Assembly (NCBI GenBank): GCA_965262305.1
Contig: CBDHEY010000004.1
Coordinates: 1,488,001 to 1,552,000 of the forward strand
Source of the DNA: CBDHEY01 sp965262305
GTDB taxonomy: Bacteria; Pseudomonadota; Gammaproteobacteria; Pseudomonadales; Cellvibrionaceae
Direction: 5' to 3'
DNA: 64,000 nt
Position numbers and translations under genes: made by a program
Notes under the pieces: generated by a model
What the model saw: the letters and a program-made list of their open reading frames with translations, nothing else
Databases searched by the model: none
What the model was told of the DNA's origin: nothing
In this document: piece after piece, positions 25,317 to 33,993 of the stretch
Numbering within the stretch: position 1 is the first letter of the stretch
How the letters are laid out: every line of letters starts with the position of its first letter

Positions 25317-26000
25317 ATGTCTAAGAAAGCGGTTGTGTTAACATCTGGTGGGTTAGATTCAACAACTGTCATAGCTATTGCGCAAGAAGAAGGGTTCGAA
25401 TGTTATTCGCTGAGTTTTGATTATGGTCAGCGGCATCGAGCAGAGTTACAAGCCGCAGAGCGAGTGGCAAAGTCTCGTAGAGTTATACAACACAAGGTCG
25501 TGTCTTTAGACTTACGATCCATTGGTGGTTCTGCTCTAACTGATGATCAAATAGAGGTTCCGACAGAGGAAAGTCATGAGTCATCTATCCCCGTAACTTA
25601 TGTTCCTGCCAGAAATACGGTTTTTCTATCGATAGCGCTTGGTTGGGCGGAAGTACTCGGAGCTGATTCCATTTTTATTGGTGTTAACGCTGTTGACTAT
25701 AGCGGTTATCCAGATTGTCGGCCAGATTATATAAAGGCGTTCCAAAAAATGGCTAATCTTGCGACAAAAGCTGGTGTTGAAGGCCCAGGGCTTGTGATTC
25801 GCACACCCTTAATAGATATGTCCAAAGCCGAAATCATACATGTTGGCACAAAACTCGGCGTAGACTATGGTGAGACAGTTTCGTGCTATCAAGCAGACTC
25901 TGAAGGAAGAGCTTGCGGCCTCTGCGACAGTTGTCGATTAAGAAAAACGGGATTTGTCGATGCTGGTGTCCCTGACCCTACTCGATATGTAAGTGAATAA
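25317..26000 (+). CDS. queC: QueC, 7-cyano-7-deazaguanine synthase
   Basis: ATP-dependent enzyme forming preQ0 from 7-carboxy-7-deazaguanine and ammonia. 227 residues. PP-loop SGGLDSTT near the N-terminus, FDYGQRHRAEL, PARNTVFLSIALG, IFIGVNAVDYSGYPDCRP and a zinc site made of four cysteines near the C-terminus (SCYQADSEGRACGLCDSC). Complete; likely cotranscribed with queE. Confidence 0.97.
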   Translation: MSKKAVVLTSGGLDSTTVIAIAQEEGFECYSLSFDYGQRHRAELQAAERVAKSRRVIQHKVVSLDLRSIGGSALTDDQIEVPTEESHESSIPVTYVPARNTVFLSIALGWAEVLGADSIFIGVNAVDYSGYPDCRPDYIKAFQKMANLATKAGVEGPGLVIRTPLIDMSKAEIIHVGTKLGVDYGETVSCYQADSEGRACGLCDSCRLRKTGFVDAGVPDPTRYVSE

Positions 26001-26026
26001 AAATTAAAGATTTTTCTTAAAAGCGC

Positions 26027-26054
26027 TTGAGTTTTGTTTCTAAATCATTACTAT
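26027..26054 (+). promoter_or_regulatory. Sigma-70-type promoter of tRNA-Lys
   Basis: TTGAGT, a 16-base spacer and TACTAT, followed by the GC-rich discriminator ATGCGCCTCC that is common at stable RNA promoters. Start near 26061, giving a leader of about 100 bases before the tRNA. Confidence 0.5.
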
Positions 26055-26161
26055 ATGCGCCTCCTTGAGATGCGCCTAAACACGCGTTTTGGATGTGCAG
26101 TGTTGTAAGGCACCAATTAAAATCCGCAAAAGTCGGATTAATACAGATTTTTAAAGTTTAT

Positions 26162-26237
26162 GGGTCGTTAGCTCAGCTGGTAGAGCAGTTGGCTTTTAAC
26201 CAATTGGTCACTGGTTCGAATCCAGTACGACCCACCA
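26162..26237 (+). tRNA. tRNA-Lys (anticodon TTT)
   Basis: 76 bases including the encoded CCA. Acceptor GGGTCGT pairs with ACGACCC, D-loop AGCTCAGCTGGTAGAGC, anticodon stem GTTGG/CCAAT around loop CTTTTAA (anticodon TTT at 26195-26197), T-arm CTGGTTCGAATCCAG. Sequence is near the gammaproteobacterial tRNA-Lys consensus. Folded by eye. Confidence 0.97.
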
Positions 26238-26240
26238 TAA

Positions 26241-26270
26241 AAAAAAGGGGGCGAATTCGCCCCCTTTTTT
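26241..26270 (+). terminator. Strong intrinsic terminator after tRNA-Lys
   Basis: AAAAAAGGGGGCGAATTC and its complement: a GC-rich 9-bp palindromic core (GGGGGCGAATTCGCCCCC at 26247-26264) with six A before and six T after, so it can act in both directions. Confidence 0.9.
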
Positions 26271-26334
26271 ATTTGTTAAAATACAACTATCGTGTCTAAA
26301 AACTCGTACAAGAATTAAACGAGCTTTTAATGGT

Positions 26335-27375
26335 ATGGGTGAAATCTTAAATTCAAATCAATCTCGGCAGCTGGTTAAGACGTTCCTCGATGATGCATTA
26401 TCCAGGCGTCACGATGCGCCTGAAAATTCGGATGCTCTGAAAGAGAAAATTGCGTCAGATCTTAAAAAGCACAATGCAGTGCTGGTTGCGCATTATTATT
26501 GTCCCCCCGAAATTCAAGAACTCGCTGAATCTACTGGCGGGTGTGTAGCAGACTCGCTGGAAATGGCGAGATTTGGAAAGCATCATCAAGCTAGTACTCT
26601 CGTGGTTGCGGGGGTAAAGTTCATGGGCGAAACATCGAAAATTTTATCTCCTGAAAAACGTGTTCTAATGCCTACTCTAGAGGCTACTTGCTCACTAGAT
26701 ATTGGCTGTCCAGAAGATGAGTTTGCTGCGTTTTGTGATGCGAACCCAGATCGAACTGTCGTCGTTTATGCAAATACATCCGCTGCGGTTAAAGCAAGGG
26801 CTGATTGGGTAGTCACCTCCAGCATTGCCGTGGATGTAGTCGAACATTTAGACAAAAACGGTGAGAAAATTTTATGGGCACCAGACCGGTATTTAGGTAA
26901 TTATGTTGCCAAAAAAACTGGAGCTGATGTTTTGCGATGGGACGGATCATGTATTGTTCATGAAGAATTCAAAGCGAAAGGGATTGAAGACCTTAAGGTT
27001 CAGTATCCAGATGCCGCTGTTCTTGTTCATCCAGAATCTCCTTATCCAGTAGTGGAACTGGCTGATGTTGTTGGTTCTACATCTCAATTGATTGAGGCCA
27101 CAAAAAACCTTGATAACTCTCAATTTATTGTCGCAACTGATCAGGGAATATTTTTCAAAATGCAGCAGGCAAGTCCGAGTAAAGAGCTTATTATTGCCCC
27201 TACGGGTGGACAAGGTGCGTCATGTCGCAGCTGCGCAAATTGTCCTTGGATGGCGATGAACGAGCTAGAGAGTTTATCTCGCGTTTTTGATTCAAGTAAC
27301 GAAATTGTTGTCGATGTTGCGTTAGCAAAACGAGCCATGTTGCCGTTGCAGCGAATGCTAGATTTTAAGAAATAA
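26335..27375 (+). CDS. nadA: NadA, quinolinate synthase
   Basis: Condenses iminoaspartate with dihydroxyacetone phosphate to quinolinate in NAD synthesis, using a [4Fe-4S] cluster. 346 residues. Typical stretches are LVAHYYCPPEIQELAESTGG, CVADSLEMARFG, VVAGVKFMGETSKILSPEKRVLMP and the cluster cysteines in CSLDIGC, GSCIVHEEF and CRSCANCPWM. An earlier ATG at 26330 is out of frame. It has its own 5' region after the tRNA terminator. Confidence 0.96.
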   Translation: MGEILNSNQSRQLVKTFLDDALSRRHDAPENSDALKEKIASDLKKHNAVLVAHYYCPPEIQELAESTGGCVADSLEMARFGKHHQASTLVVAGVKFMGETSKILSPEKRVLMPTLEATCSLDIGCPEDEFAAFCDANPDRTVVVYANTSAAVKARADWVVTSSIAVDVVEHLDKNGEKILWAPDRYLGNYVAKKTGADVLRWDGSCIVHEEFKAKGIEDLKVQYPDAAVLVHPESPYPVVELADVVGSTSQLIEATKNLDNSQFIVATDQGIFFKMQQASPSKELIIAPTGGQGASCRSCANCPWMAMNELESLSRVFDSSNEIVVDVALAKRAMLPLQRMLDFKK

Positions 27376-27835
27376 CGTTTTATGATTAGAGTCTATACCT
27401 CAATCGGTCGGCAACTATTTCAAAATTAAAACCGAATCTATGACGAATATTTTTTCGTTTGGTGGTTTTCTGATATATTTTTGCTTTATCGACTGAAAAC
27501 TTCAGATTTTATTGTTATTTTATCCTAAAATGATGGTTTTTTTAGGATGTTATTGACCCGTCAGCTGGTAATGCCTAAACTAGGTGTAAATAATTTTCAT
27601 TACTTAAAGGCCATGTGGCTTAAAGCTGGATCAAATGTATTTAGTTAGTGCTCCCAAATTAATACTCGCTAATTCTCAATGTCGAGAAGATCGATTCCTC
27701 TTTAGGTTATTTTGGTCGAAATGCTTACGCTTGATTTTGCCGCTTGCGGCGAAATAAATTTTTCATATTCATATAAAATTCTTTCCAAACATATTAATGC
27801 AAAAAGGTTCTTGGGAACCCTTTTGGAGATAAACC
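27376..27835 (+). promoter_or_regulatory. leuA upstream region, possible attenuation leader
   Basis: 460 bases without a clear gene. It contains a 9-bp AT hairpin (ATCCTAAAA/TTTTAGGAT, 27522-27548), a 33-codon frame at 27547-27648 with six leucines (starts MLLTRQLV) but a poor ribosome site, a short GCCGC-tt-GCGGC hairpin at 27739-27750 followed by AAATAAATTTTT, and GGTTC-ttgg-GAACC plus TTTT at 27806-27824 directly before the leuA ribosome site GGAG. This layout could be a leucine attenuator, but the leader peptide is unconvincing. Confidence 0.3.
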
Positions 27836-29383
27836 ATGTCCAAAGATAAACTAGTTATATTTGATACAACACTGCGTGATGGAGAACAAAGCCCTGGCGC
27901 ATCAATGACAAAAGACGAGAAAGTACGTATCGCAAAGATGTTGGAGAAGATGCGAGTTGACGTTATCGAAGCTGGATTTGCGATAGCAAGTCCAGGTGAC
28001 TTTGATTCCGTAAAAGCTGTTGCGGATGCGATACAAGATTCTACTGTGTGCAGTCTTGCTAGAGCAGTAGATAAAGATATCGATCAAGCTGGAAAAGCCT
28101 TGAAAGGTGCTAATCGACCACGAATTCATACTTTCATCGCAACATCGCCAATTCATATGAAGCACAAGCTTAGAATGGAGCCTGATGCGGTTTTAGAGCA
28201 AGCTGTGAATTCGATCAAGCGTGCTCGTAATTTGACTGATGATGTCGAGTTCTCACTAGAAGACGGAAGTCGTTCCGAGTTTGAGTTTATGTGTCGGATT
28301 ACAGAAGCTGCAATTGCTGCTGGTGCTCGGACCATTAATGTTCCAGATACCGTTGGTTACGGGGAGCCAGGTGAATACGGAACTATGTTTAGGCATTTAA
28401 TCGAAAATGTTGCTAATTCCGATAAGGCGATCTTTTCTACCCATTGCCATAACGACTTGGGACTTGCTGTTGCCAACTCGCTTTCGGCGGTTATGAATGG
28501 AGTAAGGCAGATTGAATGCACTATAAACGGCTTAGGAGAGCGCGCTGGAAACGCGTCACTAGAAGAAGTCGTCATGGCTGTTCGCACCCGAAAAGATATC
28601 TTCCCTGTCGAAACAGGAATTGTGGCCGAACATATTGTTCCTACTTCTCGACTTGTTTCCTCAATTACGGGTTTTCCAGTACAACCAAACAAAGCCATTG
28701 TTGGCGCAAACGCATTTGCTCATGAGTCAGGTATTCACCAAGATGGAGTGCTCAAACACAGAGAAACCTACGAAATTATGCGTGCAGAAGATGTCGGCTG
28801 GAAAACTAATAAAATTGTTTTAGGTAAGCATTCAGGAAGGGCTGCTGTAAAAGCACGATTTGAAGATCTTGGGGTTATTTTTGACTCTCAAGAGGCACTC
28901 AATACAGCGTTTAGCAGATTTAAAGAGCTTGCGGATAAGAAACATGAGATTTTTGATGAAGATCTACAGTCAATTGTTTCAGAGTCTCGTACAATGGATA
29001 TAGAAGAACGTTATGCATATTCGAATATGGAAGTGATTTCAAAAACAGGTGCTGCACCCCATGCTAAAATCGTCATACAGATTGATGGTGAAGAAGTCTC
29101 TTCAGAGTCTACCGGGGGAGGGCCCGTTGATGCAGCCTTTAAGGCCATCGAAAATGTGGTGAATAGTCAGGCTGATCTGCAACTATATTCAGTTAATGCT
29201 ATTACCCAAGGAACAGATTCCCAAGGCGAGGTTACGGTGCGATTAGAGCTTGATGGACATATCGTAAATGGTATTGGCTCTGATACAGATATTGTTGCAG
29301 CTTCCGTTAAAGCTTATATTCACGGATTAAATTTACTCCATTCTTCTCAGTTACGATCACACCCTCAAAGAGAAGGTGTTTAA
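27836..29383 (+). CDS. leuA: LeuA, 2-isopropylmalate synthase
   Basis: First committed step of leucine synthesis: acetyl-CoA plus 2-oxoisovalerate. 515 residues, the long form. TIM-barrel catalytic part with VIFDTTLRDGEQSPGASM, STHCHNDLGLAVANSL (metal-binding His pair) and NGLGERAGNASLEEVVMA; C-terminal about 130 residues (from about 390) form the leucine-binding regulatory domain, so feedback inhibition is expected. Ribosome site TTGGAG 7 bases before the ATG. Hairpins upstream may add attenuation. Confidence 0.96.
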   Translation: MSKDKLVIFDTTLRDGEQSPGASMTKDEKVRIAKMLEKMRVDVIEAGFAIASPGDFDSVKAVADAIQDSTVCSLARAVDKDIDQAGKALKGANRPRIHTFIATSPIHMKHKLRMEPDAVLEQAVNSIKRARNLTDDVEFSLEDGSRSEFEFMCRITEAAIAAGARTINVPDTVGYGEPGEYGTMFRHLIENVANSDKAIFSTHCHNDLGLAVANSLSAVMNGVRQIECTINGLGERAGNASLEEVVMAVRTRKDIFPVETGIVAEHIVPTSRLVSSITGFPVQPNKAIVGANAFAHESGIHQDGVLKHRETYEIMRAEDVGWKTNKIVLGKHSGRAAVKARFEDLGVIFDSQEALNTAFSRFKELADKKHEIFDEDLQSIVSESRTMDIEERYAYSNMEVISKTGAAPHAKIVIQIDGEEVSSESTGGGPVDAAFKAIENVVNSQADLQLYSVNAITQGTDSQGEVTVRLELDGHIVNGIGSDTDIVAASVKAYIHGLNLLHSSQLRSHPQREGV

Positions 29384-29402
29384 CTCTATATGTTGAGATA
29401 AT

Positions 29403-30212
29403 ATGAACGAGCTTGTTCGCATGCAGTATATGGAAGCGATGGGGGTCGATGTTTTCGTCCCCAGAGTTCTATTGCCGAACGCTAACTCCTCTTTGCTTTG
29501 TGCACTTCCCGAGGGGGTTAACTTTGATGTTACTGATAAAGTTGGGCCTGACGCTGCTATCTCTGATTCGTCTTTAATTAGTGAACTTACAGTAAACTCC
29601 AACGAGCTGAATCGATCAGTACCGAACAATGAATTAAGTAAAATAATCGATGTTCAGCCTGATGGCGCACAAGAACGGCATAAACCTCTTGCTTCGGCAG
29701 ATTCTATTGTTGAAGCACTTTCTACTGCCGGTGAAGATGCAAACGAAAAGATAATATTAAGATTGTCTTCATGGGCAAATAATCAGTTTTTTGTTTTAGA
29801 TTCTAGAACCGAAAACCAAGCTTACCCTGTGGCTTTATTGCTTCGAAACATACTTTCAAGTGTCAAACTATTAAATACGGGAATGCCTAGAATGGAAACT
29901 ATAGATTGGCCATCTAGAATGCACGTAGGAAAGCAGGGCTGGCGCGAGGCGACAGATTGGTTATTTCCTTTTATCGAAAACAAAACTGCTAATAACAGCA
30001 AACATGTTTTTGTGATGGGAAATCCTGCTTTTTGTTCCTTAATAGGAAAACAACAAGATTTTAGCTCTAATTTATATAAGCAATTCTTTTTCGAGTCTTT
30101 AGGGAAAAAAGGACTGGTGCTTCCTAGTTTAGAAGAAATTCTTTGCCGACCTGAATTGAAGCATTTAACATGGCGCGCTTTATGTGCGTATTTAGGTGAA
30201 TCAGATATTTAA
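29403..30212 (+). CDS. Putative DNA polymerase III psi subunit (HolD-like)
   Basis: 269 residues, highly divergent. The N-terminus NELVRMQYMEAMGVDVFVPR resembles the start of HolD (psi), which binds chi and single-strand-binding protein, and the gene sits directly before rimI, as holD does in E. coli. The rest is poorly conserved: an acidic low-complexity stretch (about 40-110), then a globular part with ALLLRNILSSVKLL and HVFVMGNPAFCSLIG. Pseudomonas psi proteins are likewise long and divergent before rimI. The function rests on position and the short N-terminal likeness, so it is tentative. 19 bases after leuA. Confidence 0.5.
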   Translation: MNELVRMQYMEAMGVDVFVPRVLLPNANSSLLCALPEGVNFDVTDKVGPDAAISDSSLISELTVNSNELNRSVPNNELSKIIDVQPDGAQERHKPLASADSIVEALSTAGEDANEKIILRLSSWANNQFFVLDSRTENQAYPVALLLRNILSSVKLLNTGMPRMETIDWPSRMHVGKQGWREATDWLFPFIENKTANNSKHVFVMGNPAFCSLIGKQQDFSSNLYKQFFFESLGKKGLVLPSLEEILCRPELKHLTWRALCAYLGESDI

Positions 30213-30239
30213 CGAAACCAGAATTCTTTATTTCGTATT

Positions 30240-30740
30240 ATGAATTCAATTTCTCTTTCATTTCACCTGTCCGATGGTACTTTAGTTCAACTTAATAATT
30301 TTACTAACGAAGATATTTCTGAAATTTTTATCATTGAAAAAGAAGTTTCGGTTTATCCTTGGCGAGAACGAGACTTTATTCAATCGGTAAACTCGTCACA
30401 TATATGTGTTGGTTTACAACACCAAAATAGATGGATTGCGTACGCTGTATTTTCAAAAGCCGCAGAAGAATCTGAACTATTAATTCTTGGTGTTGCCAAA
30501 TCGTTTCAAAATAAAGGATGTGCAAGTTTATTGATGGAGCAAATGGAAAAGCGTTTACAAACTTCAGTATCCGAAATGTTTCTCGAAGTTCGAGCTTCAA
30601 ATATAAAAGCCATTAATTTTTACGAAAAACAGGGCTTTAGTTGTTTAGGAGAAAGAGAAAATTATTATCCTTGCCGAGAGAAGCCTAATGCAAGAGAGAA
30701 TGCATTGATTTACGGAAAACACATTCAGTTAATTTTATGA
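30240..30740 (+). CDS. rimI: RimI, ribosomal protein S18 alanine N-acetyltransferase
   Basis: GNAT-fold enzyme acetylating the N-terminus of ribosomal protein S18. 166 residues with the acetyl-CoA loop LGVAKSFQNKGCASLLMEQME (a Q-x-x-G-x-G/A-like site), LEVRASNIKAINFYEKQGFSCLGERENYY and a typical RimI Tyr-Glu pair. Longer by ~15 residues at the N-terminus than E. coli RimI. Overlaps the next gene by 4 bases (ATGA). Confidence 0.9.
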   Translation: MNSISLSFHLSDGTLVQLNNFTNEDISEIFIIEKEVSVYPWRERDFIQSVNSSHICVGLQHQNRWIAYAVFSKAAEESELLILGVAKSFQNKGCASLLMEQMEKRLQTSVSEMFLEVRASNIKAINFYEKQGFSCLGERENYYPCREKPNARENALIYGKHIQLIL

Positions 30741-32155
30741 CTGCAAATAACTCAACAAAAAACACCGGTGTTGACGACTCTTCTTCCATGCAAAAGCACC
30801 AAGTGAACGTGGCTCGGTTGACCGAAGGAGACATAGGACGACAGCTAGCAAATATGGCGTTACCCATGGCCATTGGAATCCTAGCAACTATGTCTTTGAA
30901 TATCATTGATACTTTTTTTGTTTCTGCATTGGGTGATCTGCCCCTAGCTGCATTAAGTTTCAGTTTTCCTGTAATCATGCTACTTATTTCATTGTCTATA
31001 GGTTTAGGAGCTGGAACGTCATCAGTTGTTTCTTTTGCCGCGGGCCGGCATGATTCAAAACATGTAAAAGCGCTCATAACCGATAGCATGACGTTGACGG
31101 CGATCTTGTCTATTGCTCTGGGAATTATTGGAGTATTTACCATTGATCCGTTGTTTAGATTATTAGGTGCGAAAGACAACGTGTTAGTGTTGATCGACGA
31201 TTATATGTTGATTTGGTACATAAGCATTGTGTTTTTCGCGGTGCCAATGGTTGGAATGTCTTCGATGCGTGCACTTGGAGATACTAAGTTTCAAGGGCAT
31301 ATGATGATATGGATGGCAATAGCTAATGCGATTTTAGATCCCTTTTTAATTTTTGGTTGGGGGCCTTTTCCTCGTTTAGAAATTGCAGGTGCTGCTATAG
31401 CAACATTAATTGTACGAGTTGTTTCTTTCATTATTCTGATTTATTGGTTAAGAGTTAAAATGGATGTATTAGTTAATCCATTTAACTTTTCTCGCTTTGT
31501 TTCTTCGAGTAAGGATGTTTTGCACGTGGGTATTCCCGCCATGGCAACCAACATGATTATTCCAGTTTCTGGCGCAATCATAATTGCTCTAGTCGCTACT
31601 CATGGAACAGAAGCTGTTGCAGGGTTTGGAGTGGCCACGCGAATTGAATCTGTAGCGCTTATTCTTTTTTATGCACTCTCTGCAGTAGTCGGTCCTTTTT
31701 GTGGACAAAATTTAGGTGCAAGAGATTTTAATCGTTTGCATACTTGCCAACGAATTGTTTTGAAGTTTTGCTTCTGGAGCGGTTTGCTACTCACGGCTTT
31801 TTTGGCATTTACAGGCGAATGGTTGGCTTCATTTTTTAGTAGTGATCCAATGGTTATCGATGTCACTAAGCACTATTTGTATATCGTGCCTATCAGTTAT
31901 TTCGCCTACGGTGTTGTTATGTGTGTCAATGCATCTTTCAACGGGTTGAGAAAACCAATGCCTGGAGTAGTGATTTCTTCGGCACGAGTTATTTTTGTAT
32001 TATTGCCGTTCGCTTGGATAGGGAATTATTTTTTTCAGATAAACGGAGTTATGATAGCTACGGCACTTTCGAATTTAGTTGTTGGTGCAATGGCATATAT
32101 ATGGATCCAGAAAGCTATTAAGAAATATGCCATTTCAGAATTGAATAAACCCTAA
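30737..32155 (+). CDS. MATE-family multidrug/cation efflux protein
   Basis: 472 residues, twelve predicted membrane helices in two similar halves, no signal peptide. Typical MATE stretches are LPMAIGILATMSLNIIDTFFVSALGDLPLAALSF, AIANAILDPFLIFGWGPFPRLEIAGAAIATL, HVGIPAMATNMIIPVSGAI and YIVPISYFAYGVVMCVNASFNGLRKP. Exports organic cations using Na+ or H+. It begins within the last codons of rimI, so is translationally coupled. Substrate unknown. Confidence 0.88.
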   Translation: MTANNSTKNTGVDDSSSMQKHQVNVARLTEGDIGRQLANMALPMAIGILATMSLNIIDTFFVSALGDLPLAALSFSFPVIMLLISLSIGLGAGTSSVVSFAAGRHDSKHVKALITDSMTLTAILSIALGIIGVFTIDPLFRLLGAKDNVLVLIDDYMLIWYISIVFFAVPMVGMSSMRALGDTKFQGHMMIWMAIANAILDPFLIFGWGPFPRLEIAGAAIATLIVRVVSFIILIYWLRVKMDVLVNPFNFSRFVSSSKDVLHVGIPAMATNMIIPVSGAIIIALVATHGTEAVAGFGVATRIESVALILFYALSAVVGPFCGQNLGARDFNRLHTCQRIVLKFCFWSGLLLTAFLAFTGEWLASFFSSDPMVIDVTKHYLYIVPISYFAYGVVMCVNASFNGLRKPMPGVVISSARVIFVLLPFAWIGNYFFQINGVMIATALSNLVVGAMAYIWIQKAIKKYAISELNKP

Positions 32156-32217
32156 TGCCATTTAGGCAACTAAGAGCTACTTATAATATTAAATCGAACC
32201 GATTACACTGGTAGCGT

Positions 32218-32244
32218 GAATAACCCAATTTAATTGAGTTATTC
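32218..32244. terminator. Hairpin between the MATE gene and the convergent ACR3 gene
   Basis: GAATAACCCAAT / ATTGAGTTATTC with one mismatch and a short AT loop. It overlaps the ACR3 stop codon. A possible bidirectional terminator. Confidence 0.45.
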
Positions 32245-33258
32245 GTTTACAAACCAGTGTCGAGTTCGATTTGCAAATGCAACGAGAGAGAGCATTACTG
32301 GGACCTCAACTAATACTCCAACAACTGTAGCCAGAGCAGCACCGGAATTTAAGCCAAATAAGGAAATGGCTACGGCCACAGCTAACTCGAAAAAATTAGA
32401 TGTTCCAATCATGCATGCTGGAGCGGCGATACTATGTGAGAGTTTGAGTCTCAAAGCCGCAAAGTATGCAATTGCAAAAATGCCATAGGTTTGAATCAAT
32501 AATGGAATCGCAATTAAGACAATCGCCATTGGGTTTCCTAAAATAGTTCTAGCCTGAAAACCAAAAAGTAATACAACTGTTGCAAGTAGACCAACAATAG
32601 ACCAGGGTTTGAGTGTTTTTAGTAAGCCATTTATTTTACTGTGATCTTGAGAGTCTAGAAGTTTTCTTGTGATGATACCTGCCACTAACGGCAATATTAC
32701 ATAGAGCACAACGGAGATAAATAATGTTTCCCAGGGTACATGGATATCTGTAATTCCCAAAAGGATTCCACAGATAGGTGCGAATGCAAAAATCATTATC
32801 ACATCATTAATTGACACCTGTACAAGGGTATAATTTGCATCGCCCTTTGTTAATTGACTCCAAACAAAGACCATCGCGGTACAAGGCGCAACGCCAAGTA
32901 AAATCATTCCTGCGATATATTCTTCTGCGGTTTTAGGATCGACCCATTGAGCGAAAAAAACTTTGAAAAACAGCCATCCTAGAATGGCCATTGAAAAAGG
33001 TTTGATTAACCAGTTTATAACGAGGGTAAGAACGAGGCCCTTGGGCTTTTTCCCGACATCTTTTATTGAAGAAAAATCAACCTGAACCATCATTGGGTAA
33101 ATCATGATCCATATAAGCGCTGCAACAAGAAGATTCACTCTCGCTACTTCAAAAGATGCTATAGCGCTAAAAAGTTCCGGAACAATATAACCCAGTGCTA
33201 CTCCAGCAATAATACTTAAACCTACCCATAACGATAAATAGCGTTCAAAAATACCCAA
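32239..33258 (-). CDS. ACR3-family arsenite efflux permease
   Basis: 339 residues with ten membrane segments. Typical ACR3 features: LIWIMIYPMMVQVDFSSI near residue 52, MILLGVAPCTAMVFVWS (with the essential Cys of ACR3, about 130), FAFAPICGILLG and CMIGTSNFFELAVAVAISLFG near the C-terminus. Removes arsenite (and sometimes antimonite) from the cell. It is downstream of arsC on the same strand with 185 bases between, which contain an 8-bp inverted repeat (33331-33352). Confidence 0.92.
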   Translation of the reverse strand: MGIFERYLSLWVGLSIIAGVALGYIVPELFSAIASFEVARVNLLVAALIWIMIYPMMVQVDFSSIKDVGKKPKGLVLTLVINWLIKPFSMAILGWLFFKVFFAQWVDPKTAEEYIAGMILLGVAPCTAMVFVWSQLTKGDANYTLVQVSINDVIMIFAFAPICGILLGITDIHVPWETLFISVVLYVILPLVAGIITRKLLDSQDHSKINGLLKTLKPWSIVGLLATVVLLFGFQARTILGNPMAIVLIAIPLLIQTYGIFAIAYFAALRLKLSHSIAAPACMIGTSNFFELAVAVAISLFGLNSGAALATVVGVLVEVPVMLSLVAFANRTRHWFVNE

Positions 33259-33330
33259 ATGTCACCCCACTATATTTAAAAAAGGAAAGCTTTACTTACC
33301 CTAAAATGTACTCATATTGAAATTCAAAGA

Positions 33331-33352
33331 GAATAAGTAATACGACTTATTC
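33331..33352. promoter_or_regulatory. Inverted repeat in the arsC-ACR3 intergenic region
   Basis: GAATAAGT-aatacg-ACTTATTC, perfect 8-bp arms; ACTTATTC occurs again at about 33408-33415. It could be an operator for an unlinked arsenic regulator or an intercistronic hairpin. No ArsR gene is nearby. Confidence 0.35.
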
Positions 33353-33443
33353 ATCAGGAGAGGGCTTAGCTGATTAGATAAGCCTCAAAAAATACGTTTT
33401 AATAAATACTTATTCTAAACAAATGTCCGTTTCATGAGAGTTG

Positions 33444-33899
33444 CTAGGCTAGTTTGCCAGATATTTCTACTGGGCTTAGGCCTTTTTCAATCCAACGAGT
33501 AAGTTGAACTGTTCTCTCTTTTATTTCTTCTATTGTTGCATTAAATGCATCTTCAATGTCTTTTTCGGAACCTTCAATTTTTGAGGGATCATATAGTCCC
33601 CAGTGAACTTGGGTCGATTTTCCAAACCATACTGGGCAGACCTCATTTGCCGCCTTATCGCAAACAGTAACAACTAATTGGGGCTCAAAGTCCTCAAACT
33701 CGTCCCATGATTGGCTTCGTAGACCTTCTGTAGGAATCGCATGCTCGCCAAGGTATTTTAGTGTCAAGGGATGCACCTGTTCTGCAGGTTGGCTACCAGC
33801 ACTCCTAGCTTCAATCTGGCCATTAGACATATGGTTACTGATCGCTTCAGACAAAATACTACGACAACGATTGTGGGTGCAGATAAATAAAACTCTCAT
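33444..33899 (-). CDS. arsC: Arsenate reductase (low-molecular-weight phosphatase type)
   Basis: Reduces arsenate to arsenite, the substrate of the ACR3 pump. 151 residues. Catalytic loop CTHNRCR (C7-x5-R13) at the N-terminus and the pair of resolving cysteines in VTVCDKAANEVCPVW identify the thiol-relay type. DPSKIEGSEKDIEDAF holds the usual DP motif. A normal-length family member. First gene of the arsenic pair on the minus strand. Confidence 0.92.
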   Translation of the reverse strand: MRVLFICTHNRCRSILSEAISNHMSNGQIEARSAGSQPAEQVHPLTLKYLGEHAIPTEGLRSQSWDEFEDFEPQLVVTVCDKAANEVCPVWFGKSTQVHWGLYDPSKIEGSEKDIEDAFNATIEEIKERTVQLTRWIEKGLSPVEISGKLA

Positions 33900-33993
33900 A
33901 CTTTATCCTACAAAAATAAATGAGGTAACATTTTTGCCACATTTTTATGACGATTGTGTTTCATCCACAGATTGTACCATTACAATTTGTACA

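Noticed and set aside
26093..26299. Reading frame over tRNA-Lys
   Set aside because: It runs straight through the tRNA and its terminator; the RNA gene is far better supported.
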